Of a stretch of 64,000 nt of DNA, positions 9,207 through 17,700 are shown in pieces (within the stretch, counting starts at the first letter, position 1; each line of letters begins with the position of its first letter). A model generated the notes under the pieces. It was given only the letters and a program-made list of their open reading frames with translations. It was not told the origin of the DNA and ran no database searches. A program made the position numbers and the translations under genes. Source of the DNA: DATKWD01 sp035529695 (GTDB lineage Bacteria; Actinomycetota; Acidimicrobiia; Acidimicrobiales; Salinilacustritrichaceae); contig DATKWD010000097.1 in assembly GCA_035529695.1 (NCBI GenBank), positions 19,318 through 83,317 of the forward strand, read 5' to 3'.

Positions 9207-9864
9207 TCGCTGGCAGGTCGAGCGGTTCGGTCTCGGGGCCGGCGAATTCCACGCGCTCGATGTCGTCGAGCCCGTCGCCAGGACGGTGTGGGTGAGCCGA
9301 CCCCCGACGCCAGCGCTGGTGCTCGGCTCGATGCAGTCGTCCGAGATCGTCGACCCGGCCGTGGCTGCGCGTCTCGGCGTGGACGTGGTTCGACGCCGCA
9401 GCGGGGGCGGAGCGGTCCTGGTGGTCCCGGGCGAGCTCTGCTGGATCGATCTGCTGATCGATCGTGACGACCCGTTGTGGGACGACGACGTCGGACGGGC
9501 CATGCACTGGGTGGGCGAACTCTGGCAGTCAGCGCTCGCCGGCCTCGGAGTCACTGCCGAGGTGCATCGTGGCCCACTCGTGCGGACTGCCTGGTCCGAC
9601 CTGGTGTGCTTCGCAGGGCTCGGTCCGGGGGAGGTGGTGGGAGAAGGTGGGGAGAAGCTGGTCGGCGTGAGTCAGCGGCGCACCAGGACCTGGGCGCGGT
9701 TCCAGACCGCCTGTCTCGTGCGGTGGGATCCATCGTCGATCCTCGACCTGCTGACCGCCCACCTGTCCGACGGCGGCCTGCCGCTCGCCCGAGCGGCAGG
9801 CGGGACGGGCCGGACGGTCGCGGACCTCGAAGCGGCGGTGCTCGCCTCGTTGCCTGCCGCCTGA
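9190..9864 (+). CDS. Lipoate/biotin protein ligase-family protein (LplA-like)
   Basis: 224 residues from GTG 9190, overlapping the HNH gene. VVRRRSGGGAVLV matches the RR.GGG.V motif of the lipoate/biotin ligase fold, and GGEKLVGVSQRR carries the lysine expected for acyl-adenylate binding. It lacks the long C-terminal domain of full LplA, as do many actinobacterial members. Predicted to transfer a lipoyl, octanoyl or biotinyl group to a carrier lysine, but substrate and activity are not shown by sequence. It is the last gene before the dcw cluster. Confidence 0.75.
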   Translation: MPSLPDRWQVERFGLGAGEFHALDVVEPVARTVWVSRPPTPALVLGSMQSSEIVDPAVAARLGVDVVRRRSGGGAVLVVPGELCWIDLLIDRDDPLWDDDVGRAMHWVGELWQSALAGLGVTAEVHRGPLVRTAWSDLVCFAGLGPGEVVGEGGEKLVGVSQRRTRTWARFQTACLVRWDPSSILDLLTAHLSDGGLPLARAAGGTGRTVADLEAAVLASLPAA

Positions 9865-9928
9865 GGCGGCACGGACACCCCGACCGAGCGAGCAGGGCGG
9901 GTCTGCGCGTCTCCTCATCCAAGGGTTG

Positions 9929-9996
9929 TGGGTGAAAAAGTCATCAAATTGGGACATTACGCATTGACAGTGGGGGAGTTGATACGTACGGTGGGG
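9929..9996 (+). promoter_or_regulatory. Four TGGG boxes at 21 bp period, probable MraZ operator
   Basis: TGGGT at 9929, TGGGA at 9950, TGGGG at 9971 and TGGGG at 9992 are spaced exactly 21 bases apart. MraZ is known to bind direct TGGGN repeats upstream of its own gene. Box 3 lies between -35 and -10, and box 4 begins at the last base of the -10. The spacing is two helical turns rather than the 10-base spacing known from E. coli. Autoregulation is inferred. Confidence 0.75.
9964..9992 (+). promoter_or_regulatory. dcw cluster promoter (TTGACA-N17-TACGGT)
   Basis: A perfect -35 TTGACA (9964-9969) and a -10 TACGGT (9987-9992) are separated by 17 bases. Transcription would start near 9999, giving an mraZ leader of about 46 nt. 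The surrounding 40 bases are AT-richer than the rest of the window. Confidence 0.8.
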
Positions 9997-10045
9997 ATCA
10001 CTTCGAGGGCAGGCCTCGGAAGCGGAGACGGCAGGGAGCAGGGAC

Positions 10046-10465
10046 GTGTTCACGGGCACGCACGAGCGCGCGATCGACGACAAGGGACGGGTCGTCGTAC
10101 CGGCAGAGTTCCGCGCACAGCTGGCCGACGGGGCTTACCTCGGCCGCTTGGAGCGCAATCTCGGCCTCTGGCTTCCTGGCGAGTTCGCGGCGCGGGTCGA
10201 CGCGCTCAAGGCCCAGGCGGCCGAAGGTGAGCTGAGCCGCGACGAGGTTCGGGCATGGCTGGCCGCGGCCGCCTCGGTGAAGCTCGACGGTCAGCATCGG
10301 ATCTTCCTGCCGTCGGCGCTCAGACTCCACGCCGGACTCGACGACCAGATCGTCTTCACCGGCGGGTGGACCTATCTCGAGATCTGGAACGAGGCCCGCT
10401 GGCGTCAGGTCCAGCTCACCGGAGACGACGCCGTGATGAACGCCGTTGAGCGGGAGTTCGCGTGA
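10046..10465 (+). CDS. mraZ: MraZ, AbrB-like transcriptional regulator of the dcw cluster
   Basis: 139 residues from a GTG preceded by AGGGA. Two SpoVT/AbrB-like repeats are visible: DDKGRVVVPAEFRAQL (residues about 11-26) and LDGQHRIFLPSALRLHAGL (about 80-98). MraZ is a DNA-binding regulator of the division and cell wall operon. Its likely operator lies upstream at 9929-9996. Length is normal for the family. Confidence 0.95.
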   Translation: MFTGTHERAIDDKGRVVVPAEFRAQLADGAYLGRLERNLGLWLPGEFAARVDALKAQAAEGELSRDEVRAWLAAAASVKLDGQHRIFLPSALRLHAGLDDQIVFTGGWTYLEIWNEARWRQVQLTGDDAVMNAVEREFA

Positions 10466-10598
10466 ACAGCAGGGACGAGGGGCCGCGCACGTGCAGCCTC
10501 TCGGTCGACACGGTGGTAGGCAACTTCTCCGCCCGCTTCCCATCGAGTCCGAACCGGGGAGACATCCCGGCGGGCGCCCGTCGACCGGGGGGCTGCAG
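10466..10598 (+). ncRNA. Structured 133-nt leader between mraZ and rsmH (mraW RNA-like candidate)
   Basis: The mraZ-rsmH gap is unusually long for this tightly packed cluster. CGCCCGC at 10530-10536 pairs with GCGGGCG at 10570-10576, enclosing a second hairpin CCGGG 10554-10558 with CCCGG 10566-10570; the two compete for base 10570. Actinobacteria are known to carry a conserved mraW RNA motif upstream of rsmH. Whether this leader belongs to that family cannot be decided by eye. Confidence 0.4.
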
Positions 10599-11549
10599 GT
10601 GAGCGGCCCGTTCGTGCATCGCCCGGTGATGCTCGCCGAGTGCGTCGAGATCCTCGCAGCGGCCCCGGCTGGACGATACGTCGACGCGACGATCGGTGGG
10701 GCCGGCCATGCCGAGGCCGTGCTCGGCGCCCATCGGGGTCTCGAGTTGCTGGGACTCGACCAGGACTCAGATGCGATCGAGGTGGCCCGGACACGCCTCC
10801 TCCCGTTCGGCGACCGGGTGCAGCTGGTCCGGACCCGGTTCGACCGACTCGCCGAGGTGATCGCCGGGCTCGACGACCTCCCGGTGACCGCGATCTTCTT
10901 CGACCTCGGGGTCAGCTCACCGCAGCTCGATCGGCCCGAGCGTGGGTTCTCGTACCGCACCGACGGTCCGGTCGACATGCGCATGGACGACCGACAATCC
11001 ACCTCGGCGCGCGATCTGGTCAACGAGCTGAGCGCCGGCGATCTCGCCGACCTGCTCCGTCGGTTCGGCGACGAGCGACATGCGATGCGGATCGCTCGCG
11101 CCATCGTCGCCGCCCGCCCGATCGAGCGGACGCAGCACCTGGCCGAGACCGTGCGCGACGCCGTCCCTGCTGCCGCCCGCCGCACCGGCGGGCACCCCGC
11201 CACGCGCACGTTCCAGGCGCTGCGAATCGCGACCAACGACGAGCTCGGTGCGCTGGTGTCGGCGCTCGACCAGGCGCTGGACGTGCTCGCACCCGACGGA
11301 CGGTGTGCGGTTCTCACCTACCACTCGGGCGAGGACCGCATCGTCAAGCGTCGCTTCTCCGCTGCTTGTCGCGGCCCCAACGTCCCCCGCGGGGTGCCCG
11401 TGATGGAGACGCCCACGGGCCCGTTCGCCCCACTGACCCGCAAACCGCTCCGTCCCACCGACGACGAGATCGCCCAGAACCCGCGAGCCCGCAGCGCCCG
11501 TCTCCGAGCGGTGCGGCGTCGCACAGAACCAGCACGGAGAGATTCATGA
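10599..11549 (+). CDS. rsmH: 16S rRNA (cytosine1402-N4)-methyltransferase RsmH (MraW)
   Basis: 316 residues from GTG 10599, chosen because FVHRPVMLAECVEIL directly follows, as in the family, and a G-rich ribosome site precedes it; upstream in-frame codons give unrelated sequence. The SAM site YVDATIGGAGHAEAVL, IFFDLGVSSPQLD, GFSYRTDGPVDMRMD, HPATRTFQALRIATN and LTYHSGEDRIVK are all present. It methylates N4 of C1402 in 16S rRNA. The stop overlaps the next start (ATGA at 11546-11549). Confidence 0.96.
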   Translation: MSGPFVHRPVMLAECVEILAAAPAGRYVDATIGGAGHAEAVLGAHRGLELLGLDQDSDAIEVARTRLLPFGDRVQLVRTRFDRLAEVIAGLDDLPVTAIFFDLGVSSPQLDRPERGFSYRTDGPVDMRMDDRQSTSARDLVNELSAGDLADLLRRFGDERHAMRIARAIVAARPIERTQHLAETVRDAVPAAARRTGGHPATRTFQALRIATNDELGALVSALDQALDVLAPDGRCAVLTYHSGEDRIVKRRFSAACRGPNVPRGVPVMETPTGPFAPLTRKPLRPTDDEIAQNPRARSARLRAVRRRTEPARRDS

Positions 11550-12004
11550 GTCCCGTTCAAGCCGTGGCGAGGCGTCTCGTCTCGCCCAAGGCTCCGGCGT
11601 CGCCGGAACCACGACCCCGTCTCCGAGTGGTCGAACAACCGGCGACCTCGCCGCGACGCTTCGTCCGTAAGGGTCCGGTCATCAGCGCAATCCTGTTCGT
11701 CGGCCTGTTGGCGCTGTCGGCATCGCACGCACTCCTCGTCCAAGGGCAGGTCACCCTCGACGGACTCGACGAGGCGGTCGCCGCCCAGCAGGAGGAATAC
11801 CACCGGGCAAGACTCGAGGTCGCGCGGCTCGAAGCGCCCGAGCGCATCGTCAACGAGGCCATCATCCGTCTGGGCATGGTCGAGCCGGCCGACGTCGTCT
11901 ACCTCACGCCCGCCGAGGCCGAGAGCGGTGTCGACCACCGGGTCGGCGACGATGTCGACGAGACCTGGCTCGCCATCAAGCCCTACCTCGAGCGCAGCTC
12001 CTGA
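11546..12004 (+). CDS. ftsL: FtsL-like septum formation initiator
   Basis: 152 residues. A basic cytoplasmic tail of about 45 residues is followed by one membrane segment (GPVISAILFVGLLALSASHALL), then a short periplasmic coiled coil (LDEAVAAQQEEYHRARLEVARLE) and IRLGMVEPADVVYL. This is the bitopic FtsL/DivIC architecture, and the position between rsmH and ftsI is the usual one. Sequence identity in the family is always low, so the name rests on topology and synteny. It should act with FtsQ to recruit FtsW-FtsI. Confidence 0.85.
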   Translation: MSPVQAVARRLVSPKAPASPEPRPRLRVVEQPATSPRRFVRKGPVISAILFVGLLALSASHALLVQGQVTLDGLDEAVAAQQEEYHRARLEVARLEAPERIVNEAIIRLGMVEPADVVYLTPAEAESGVDHRVGDDVDETWLAIKPYLERSS

Positions 12005-12025
12005 GCCGGTGAGCGAGATCCGCCT

Positions 12026-13900
12026 GTGAACCCACGTCCAGGGGCGCGCCGAGTGCGACCCCAGCGCCGCCTCGCCGCGCTCTGCTGTGTCCTGTTGATC
12101 CTCTTCGCCACGGTCGTCTGGCGACTCGTGTCGCTCCAGGCCGTCGGCGATGCGCGCTACACCGACTTCAGCGAGGCACAGCGGGTGCGGAGTGTCGAGC
12201 TGGCAGCCGATCGTGGTTCCATCTTCGACCGAAACGGCAACGACCTCTCGGTCTCCATTCCGCAGCGGACCGTGTGGGCCGACCCGTCGCTGGTCGCGGA
12301 TCCCCTTGCCTCCGCGGCCGCCCTGTCGCCCGTGCTCGGCCTCTCGCGCAGTGATCTCGAGGAGAAGCTGCAGCGTGACAGCTCGTTCGTCTACCTGGCC
12401 CGTCGGGCGCCCGATCCGGTGGCCGACGACGTCGAGGCTCTCGGATTGGACGGCATCTACCTGCTCGACGAGCCGAGCCGGATCTTCCCTTCGGGCGATC
12501 TCGCCCGCGGGCTCTTGGGGACCGTCGACGTCGACAACGTGGGACTCACCGGCCTCGAGGCGCAGTACGACGCCGTGCTCACCGGCGAGGCCGGCGAACT
12601 GATCCTCGAACGCGATCCGACCGGGCGCACGATCGCTGCCGCGCAACGTCGCGTCGAGCCGGCGCGACGGGGTCACGACCTCGAGCTCACCATCGATCGC
12701 AGCTTCCAGTTCGAGACCGAGCGGCTCCTGGCCCAGCGTGTCGAACAGACCGGTGCCAAGGGTGGCACGGTCGTGATCGCCCGCCCCGAGACCGGCGAGA
12801 TCCTCGCGATGGCGAACATGGCGACCGACCCCGAGACCGGCGAGGTGTACTCGAGCGGGAGCAACGGCGCGCTCATCAGTGTGTTCGAGCCCGGATCGGT
12901 GAACAAGATGATCACCTTGTCTGGCGCCCTCGAAGACGGATGGGTGACCCCCGAGACCGGGATCGAGGTCCCCGACCACCTCCAGGTCGCCGATTACGAG
13001 TTCACCGATCACGATCCGCACCCGACCGGGACCTACTCGGTCACCGACATCCTGGTGGACTCGAGCAACATCGGCACGATCAAGCTGGGCCAGATGCTCG
13101 GGAAGGACCGACTCGATCACTACCTCCGCGAGTTCGGGTTCGGCGAGCGCACCGCCCTCGACTTCCCGAACGAGTCCCGCGGGCTCATGCTCGACCCCGA
13201 CGCCTGGTCGGGGACTTCGATCGGCTCGATTCCGATCGGTCAAGGCATCGCCGTGACCGCCATGCAGATGCTCTTCGCGTTCAACACCATCGCCAACGAC
13301 GGCGTGTACGTACCGCCCCGAGTGGTCCTGGCCGAAGTCGACGAACACGGCGATCGGCACCCGCTCGACGTCCCCGACCAACGGCGCGTCGTGTCCGAGC
13401 TGACGGCCGACCAGATGCGGACGATGCTGGGTCTGGTGGTCGCCGAGGGGACGGGCACCAACGCTCAGGTCGACGGCTACCCCGTGGCCGGAAAGACCGG
13501 CACCGCCCGCAAGCCCCAGCCGGGGGGTGGGTACGAAGATGCCGCGGGGAACTTCCAGTACGTCGCGACCTTCGTGGGGTTCGCGCCGGTCGAGCACCCC
13601 GAGCTGTCGATCATCGTGGTGCTCGACGAGCCCTCGAGCACGATCTTCGGTGGCTCGGCGTCGGCGCCCCTCTTCGCCGATCTCGCACGGTACGGCCTTC
13701 GTCAGCTCCAGATCCCCCCGGTCTCCTCGGTCGACCCCGACGATCCGGACACGGTGCCCGACAAGGTCAGGGCGCAGCCCGCCGGAACCAGCGAGGTGCC
13801 TGCTGCCGGCACCGGGGGCACGGCAGATTCGCCTGCCGACCCGTCGGTCACGACGACGACCACCATCACCGCACGCGATGTTCCGTACGGACCAGACTGA
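12026..13900 (+). CDS. ftsI: Septal peptidoglycan transpeptidase FtsI (PBP3)
   Basis: 624 residues from GTG 12026. An N-terminal membrane anchor (about 16-35) precedes the dimerisation domain. The penicillin-binding motifs are S291-V-N-K294, S346-S-N348 and K490-T-G-T. There is no C-terminal PASTA domain; the tail is a low-complexity P/T/D-rich stretch. It crosslinks septal peptidoglycan as partner of FtsW. It lies between ftsL and murE, as in most actinobacteria. Confidence 0.95.
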   Translation: MNPRPGARRVRPQRRLAALCCVLLILFATVVWRLVSLQAVGDARYTDFSEAQRVRSVELAADRGSIFDRNGNDLSVSIPQRTVWADPSLVADPLASAAALSPVLGLSRSDLEEKLQRDSSFVYLARRAPDPVADDVEALGLDGIYLLDEPSRIFPSGDLARGLLGTVDVDNVGLTGLEAQYDAVLTGEAGELILERDPTGRTIAAAQRRVEPARRGHDLELTIDRSFQFETERLLAQRVEQTGAKGGTVVIARPETGEILAMANMATDPETGEVYSSGSNGALISVFEPGSVNKMITLSGALEDGWVTPETGIEVPDHLQVADYEFTDHDPHPTGTYSVTDILVDSSNIGTIKLGQMLGKDRLDHYLREFGFGERTALDFPNESRGLMLDPDAWSGTSIGSIPIGQGIAVTAMQMLFAFNTIANDGVYVPPRVVLAEVDEHGDRHPLDVPDQRRVVSELTADQMRTMLGLVVAEGTGTNAQVDGYPVAGKTGTARKPQPGGGYEDAAGNFQYVATFVGFAPVEHPELSIIVVLDEPSSTIFGGSASAPLFADLARYGLRQLQIPPVSSVDPDDPDTVPDKVRAQPAGTSEVPAAGTGGTADSPADPSVTTTTTITARDVPYGPD

Positions 13901-13904
13901 AACC

Positions 13905-15347
13905 GTGCGTCTCAGTGACCTCCTCGACGGCCTGTCCGATGTCGAGCTCCGGCTCGCCGGCACCGTCGGCGACCCCGACGTGGTCAACGTCGTGCAGCAC
14001 TCGTCGCGGGTCGGTCGCGGCGCAATGTTCTGCTGCGTACGTGGGAGTCGTAGTGACGGCCACGATCTCGCCGGCGACGCGGTCGGGGCTGGTGCGGTGG
14101 CGCTGTTGGTCGACCACGAACTCGGCGTCGATGTCCCACAGGTGGTCACGCCCGACGTTCGCGCAGCGCTCGGCCCGGTCGCCGCTCGACTCTGGGGCGA
14201 CCCGAGCCGTTCGCTGTCGGTCATCGGGGTGACGGGCACGAACGGCAAGACCACCGTGACCCACCTGTTGGCATCGGTGTTCTCGTCGGCAGGCCGCCCC
14301 TCCCGGGTCATCGGCACCCTCAGCCCGTCGCGGGCTTCCGGAGTCCCCACCACGCCCGAGGCGACCGAGCTCCAGGCCGAGCTCGCCCAGGCGGTGGCTG
14401 CGGGCCAGGTCGTGGCGGCCGTCGAAGTCTCGTCGCACGCGCTCGAGGCCGGACGTGTCGACGCCACCCACTTCGCGGTCGGGGTGTTCACGAACCTCAG
14501 TCCCGAGCACCTCGATCACCACGGCACCCTCGACCGCTACTTCGAGGCGAAAGCTCGCCTCTTCGACCCGGGCCGGTGCGATCACGCCGTGGTCAACGCC
14601 GACGACGAGCACGGCCGCTCGCTGCTCGCCCGGTTGGCGAGCCGTGGGGACATGTCGGTGCACCCCTTCTCGCTCGATGACGCCGACGACGTCGGTCACC
14701 ACGCCGGCGGGACCGATTTCCGCTGGCGGGGGGCCGAGGTCCGTCTACCGTTTCCGGGTGACTTCAACGTGTCCAACGCACTCGCGGCTGCCACGGCCGC
14801 GGCGGCTCTCGGCCTCGAGCCGGGGGAGATCGCCTCAGGACTGTCGTCTGCGAAGCCGATCCGGGGTCGGTTCGAGGCGGTCGATCGCGGCCAGGACTTC
14901 GTCGTCATCGTCGACTACGCGCACACGCCCGACTCGTTGCGGGCTGCGCTCGACGCAAGCCGTGCGCTGGCAGGTGGGCACGCAGTGCACGTGGTGTTCG
15001 GGTGTGGCGGCGATCGGGACCGCCGCAAGCGGCCACTGATGGGCGAGGTCGCCGACCAGTTGGCCGATCGGGTCACGGTGACGTCGGACAATCCGCGCAC
15101 CGAGGACCCGCAGACGATCATCGACGAGATCGTCGAATCGATGCGCCGGACGCCCGCCCTCGACATCGAGCCCGACCGGTCGCTCGCCATCGCCCGAGCC
15201 GTCGAGCGCGCCGAACAGGGCGATGTCGTCCTGATCGCCGGCAAGGGACACGAGACCACCCAGACCATCGGCGGCCGGACGGTGCCCTTCGACGACCGCG
15301 ACGTCGCGACGCGGGCGCTGGCCGTCAAGAGGCGTGCCCTCTCATGA
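13905..15347 (+). CDS. murE: UDP-MurNAc-tripeptide ligase MurE (meso-DAP type)
   Basis: 480 residues from GTG 13905; an in-frame ATG at 13878, inside ftsI, would add nine residues. ATP site GVTGTNGKTT, then VEVSSHALE and the ligase C-domain. The motif SDNPRTEDP marks meso-diaminopimelate rather than lysine specificity, so the wall is expected to be DAP-type. The stop overlaps the mraY start (ATGA), leaving no room for murF, which usually sits here. Confidence 0.95.
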   Translation: MRLSDLLDGLSDVELRLAGTVGDPDVVNVVQHSSRVGRGAMFCCVRGSRSDGHDLAGDAVGAGAVALLVDHELGVDVPQVVTPDVRAALGPVAARLWGDPSRSLSVIGVTGTNGKTTVTHLLASVFSSAGRPSRVIGTLSPSRASGVPTTPEATELQAELAQAVAAGQVVAAVEVSSHALEAGRVDATHFAVGVFTNLSPEHLDHHGTLDRYFEAKARLFDPGRCDHAVVNADDEHGRSLLARLASRGDMSVHPFSLDDADDVGHHAGGTDFRWRGAEVRLPFPGDFNVSNALAAATAAAALGLEPGEIASGLSSAKPIRGRFEAVDRGQDFVVIVDYAHTPDSLRAALDASRALAGGHAVHVVFGCGGDRDRRKRPLMGEVADQLADRVTVTSDNPRTEDPQTIIDEIVESMRRTPALDIEPDRSLAIARAVERAEQGDVVLIAGKGHETTQTIGGRTVPFDDRDVATRALAVKRRALS

Positions 15348-16381
15348 TCTCCCTGCTCATCGCCGGCGCACTCTCGATGGTCATCTCGATCCTCGGGACC
15401 AAGGCCCTCATCAACTGGCTGACCCGGCACCACGTCGGGCAACCGATCCGCGAGGACGGCCCCGAAGGGCACCACACCAAGGCCGGGACCCCGACCATGG
15501 GCGGCCTCGCCATCGTCGGTTCCGCCGTCATCGGCTACACCATCGCCCACGTTCGAGGCGGCGTGGTGTTCACCCGCGCAGGCATCGTGGTGATCCTCAC
15601 GATCATCGGCGCCGGCCTCGTGGGTCTGCTCGACGACTGGATCAAGGTCTCACGCGAGCGAAACCTCGGGCTGAGCAAACGAGCCAAGATCGCCGGGCTG
15701 CTGACCGTCTCGACAGCCTTTCCGATCGCGATGCTCGCGTGGACAGACATCCACACCCAGTTGTCGTTCACCCGCTTCGACTCACCGGGCATCGAGCTCG
15801 GGTCGGTCGGCTGGTCGATCCTGGCGGTCCTGATGATCGTCGGCACGACCAACGGCGTGAACCTCACCGACGGCGCGGACGGACTCGCTGCCGGGGCCAG
15901 CGTCTACACGTTCATCGCCTTCGTCGTGATCGGCTTCTGGGCGTTTCGTCACCCCGAGACCTATGACATCCCGGCCGCGCTCGATCTCGCAGTCGTGAGC
16001 GCGTCGATGCTCGGCGGTTGTGCCGGCTTCCTCTGGTGGAACGCCGCGCCCGCGCAGATCTTCATGGGCGACACCGGCGCCCTCGCGATCGGTGCCGCCC
16101 TGGCGACGCTCGCCCTCGCCACGTCGACGCAACTCCTGTTGTTGATCCTCGGCGGGTTGTTCGTCGTCGAGACGCTCTCGGTCATGCTCCAGGTCGGGAG
16201 CTTCCGGCTCTTCGGGGGCCGACGGGTGTTCCGCATGGCGCCCATCCACCACCACTTCGAGCTCGGGGGCTGGCCCGAGACGACGGTCATCATCCGGTTC
16301 TGGATCGTCGCCGGGCTGACCACTGCGCTCGGGCTCGGGATCTTCTACGCCGACTTCATCGCGACGGGCGGCATCGATTGA
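15344..16381 (+). CDS. mraY: Phospho-MurNAc-pentapeptide translocase MraY
   Basis: 345 residues, about ten membrane helices. Diagnostic segments are HHTKAGTPTMGG, GLLDDWIKV (catalytic aspartate pair), NLTDGADGLA, FMGDTGALAIG and APIHHHFELGGW. It joins UDP-MurNAc-pentapeptide to undecaprenyl phosphate to make lipid I. It shares ATGA with murE and TGATG with murD. Confidence 0.97.
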   Translation: MISLLIAGALSMVISILGTKALINWLTRHHVGQPIREDGPEGHHTKAGTPTMGGLAIVGSAVIGYTIAHVRGGVVFTRAGIVVILTIIGAGLVGLLDDWIKVSRERNLGLSKRAKIAGLLTVSTAFPIAMLAWTDIHTQLSFTRFDSPGIELGSVGWSILAVLMIVGTTNGVNLTDGADGLAAGASVYTFIAFVVIGFWAFRHPETYDIPAALDLAVVSASMLGGCAGFLWWNAAPAQIFMGDTGALAIGAALATLALATSTQLLLLILGGLFVVETLSVMLQVGSFRLFGGRRVFRMAPIHHHFELGGWPETTVIIRFWIVAGLTTALGLGIFYADFIATGGID

Positions 16382-17700
16382 TGGGCGATCGATTCCTCGT
16401 GGTCGGCCTCGGCGTCACCGGACTCGCGGTGGCACGGGCTCTCCTCGACCATGGCGCCGAAGTGGTGGCGACCGACGACCATCTCGACGCCGCACCGTTC
16501 GGGCTGGACGGGCTCGACGTCGCGTTCCACCCGAAGCCCGACGCCGCGCACCTCGATGCCCTCGTGGCAGAGGCCTCGGCCGTCGTCCCCGCCCCCGGCC
16601 TGCCCGATGCGCATGCCGTCTTCGCACTGGCAGCCATCCGCGGCGTGCCGGTCATCTCGGAGTTCGATCTCGCCGCAGCGTGGGACGAGCGGCCGATCGT
16701 CGCCATCACCGGTACCGACGGCAAGACCACCGTCACGACGCTCGTCGTCGCCATGCTCGAGGCCTCGGGTCTGGCCGCGGTCGGTGTGGGCAACACCGAC
16801 ATCCCGCTGGTCGAGGCACTCGCCGACCCGCTCCACGACGTCTTCGTCGTCGAAGCATCGTCGTTCCGTCTGGGGCGGAGCCGGCACTTCGCTCCCCGCG
16901 TGGCGGCGTGGCTCAACTTCGCACCCGACCATCTCGACGTGCACGCCAGCCTCGACGACTACGAATCGGCCAAAGCTGCCATCTGGCGCGATCAGACACC
17001 CGATCAAGTCGCCATCGGCAACGCCGACGACCCGGTGGTTCGCCGCCATCTCGACACCGCACCCGCGCGACGGGTCACGTTCGGTTCGGCGGGGGACTAC
17101 CGGGTACACGACGGATGGCTGGTCGCGCCCCGGGGCCGCATCATCGAGGTCGCGTCGCTCCCGCGCCGCTTTCCGCATGACCTCGCCAACGCCCTGGCTG
17201 CGTCTGCATGCGCGCTCGAGATGGGCGGATCACTCGACGCGGTCGCGGACGTCCTCAGGGGGTTCGTCGGCCTCCCGCACCGGCTCGAGTTCGTGGCCGA
17301 ACACCGAGGTGTCGCGTGGTACGACGACTCGAAGGCGACCGTTCCCCACGCCTCAGTGGCGGCTGCGTCGGCCTTCGAGCAGGTCGTGTTGATCGCCGGC
17401 GGGAGGAACAAGGGCCTCGACCTGGCCGACCTCACCGGGGCCGGGTCGGTCACCGCGGTGGTCGCCATCGGCGAAGCCGCCGACGAGGTGCTGGAAGCCT
17501 TCGGAGACAGAGTGCCGTCCGACCGGGCGCCATCGATGGCCGAGGCCGTCCGGCTCGCCGCCGATCGGGCCCGCCCCGGGCAGACCGTGCTCCTGTCGCC
17601 CGGATGCGCGTCGTTCGACTGGTACCGCTCGTACGGTGAACGCGGCGACGACTTCAAGCGGTGCGTCGGCGCGTACCTCGAGACACAAGGACGGCCATGA
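16381..17700 (+). CDS. murD: UDP-MurNAc-L-alanine:D-glutamate ligase MurD
   Basis: 439 residues. The Rossmann-like start RFLVVGLGVTGLAVARAL binds UDP-MurNAc-Ala. The ATP loop is GTDGKTT, where the family more often has GTNGKTT. VVEASSFRL, NFAPDHLDVH, YDDSKATVPHA and the late signature SPGCASFDWYRSYGERGDDF are present. It adds D-glutamate. It overlaps ftsW by ATGA. Confidence 0.95.
   Translation: MGDRFLVVGLGVTGLAVARALLDHGAEVVATDDHLDAAPFGLDGLDVAFHPKPDAAHLDALVAEASAVVPAPGLPDAHAVFALAAIRGVPVISEFDLAAAWDERPIVAITGTDGKTTVTTLVVAMLEASGLAAVGVGNTDIPLVEALADPLHDVFVVEASSFRLGRSRHFAPRVAAWLNFAPDHLDVHASLDDYESAKAAIWRDQTPDQVAIGNADDPVVRRHLDTAPARRVTFGSAGDYRVHDGWLVAPRGRIIEVASLPRRFPHDLANALAASACALEMGGSLDAVADVLRGFVGLPHRLEFVAEHRGVAWYDDSKATVPHASVAAASAFEQVVLIAGGRNKGLDLADLTGAGSVTAVVAIGEAADEVLEAFGDRVPSDRAPSMAEAVRLAADRARPGQTVLLSPGCASFDWYRSYGERGDDFKRCVGAYLETQGRP

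Noticed and set aside
10446..10598. rsmH starting at TTG 10446
   Set aside because: The added 51 residues are arginine/glycine-rich and unlike RsmH; the family N-terminus begins at GTG 10599.
11318..14491. Very long open frame on the minus strand (1057 codons) across ftsL, ftsI and murE
   Set aside because: It is antisense to three well-supported genes; long spurious frames are expected at this GC content, and its product shows no family motifs.
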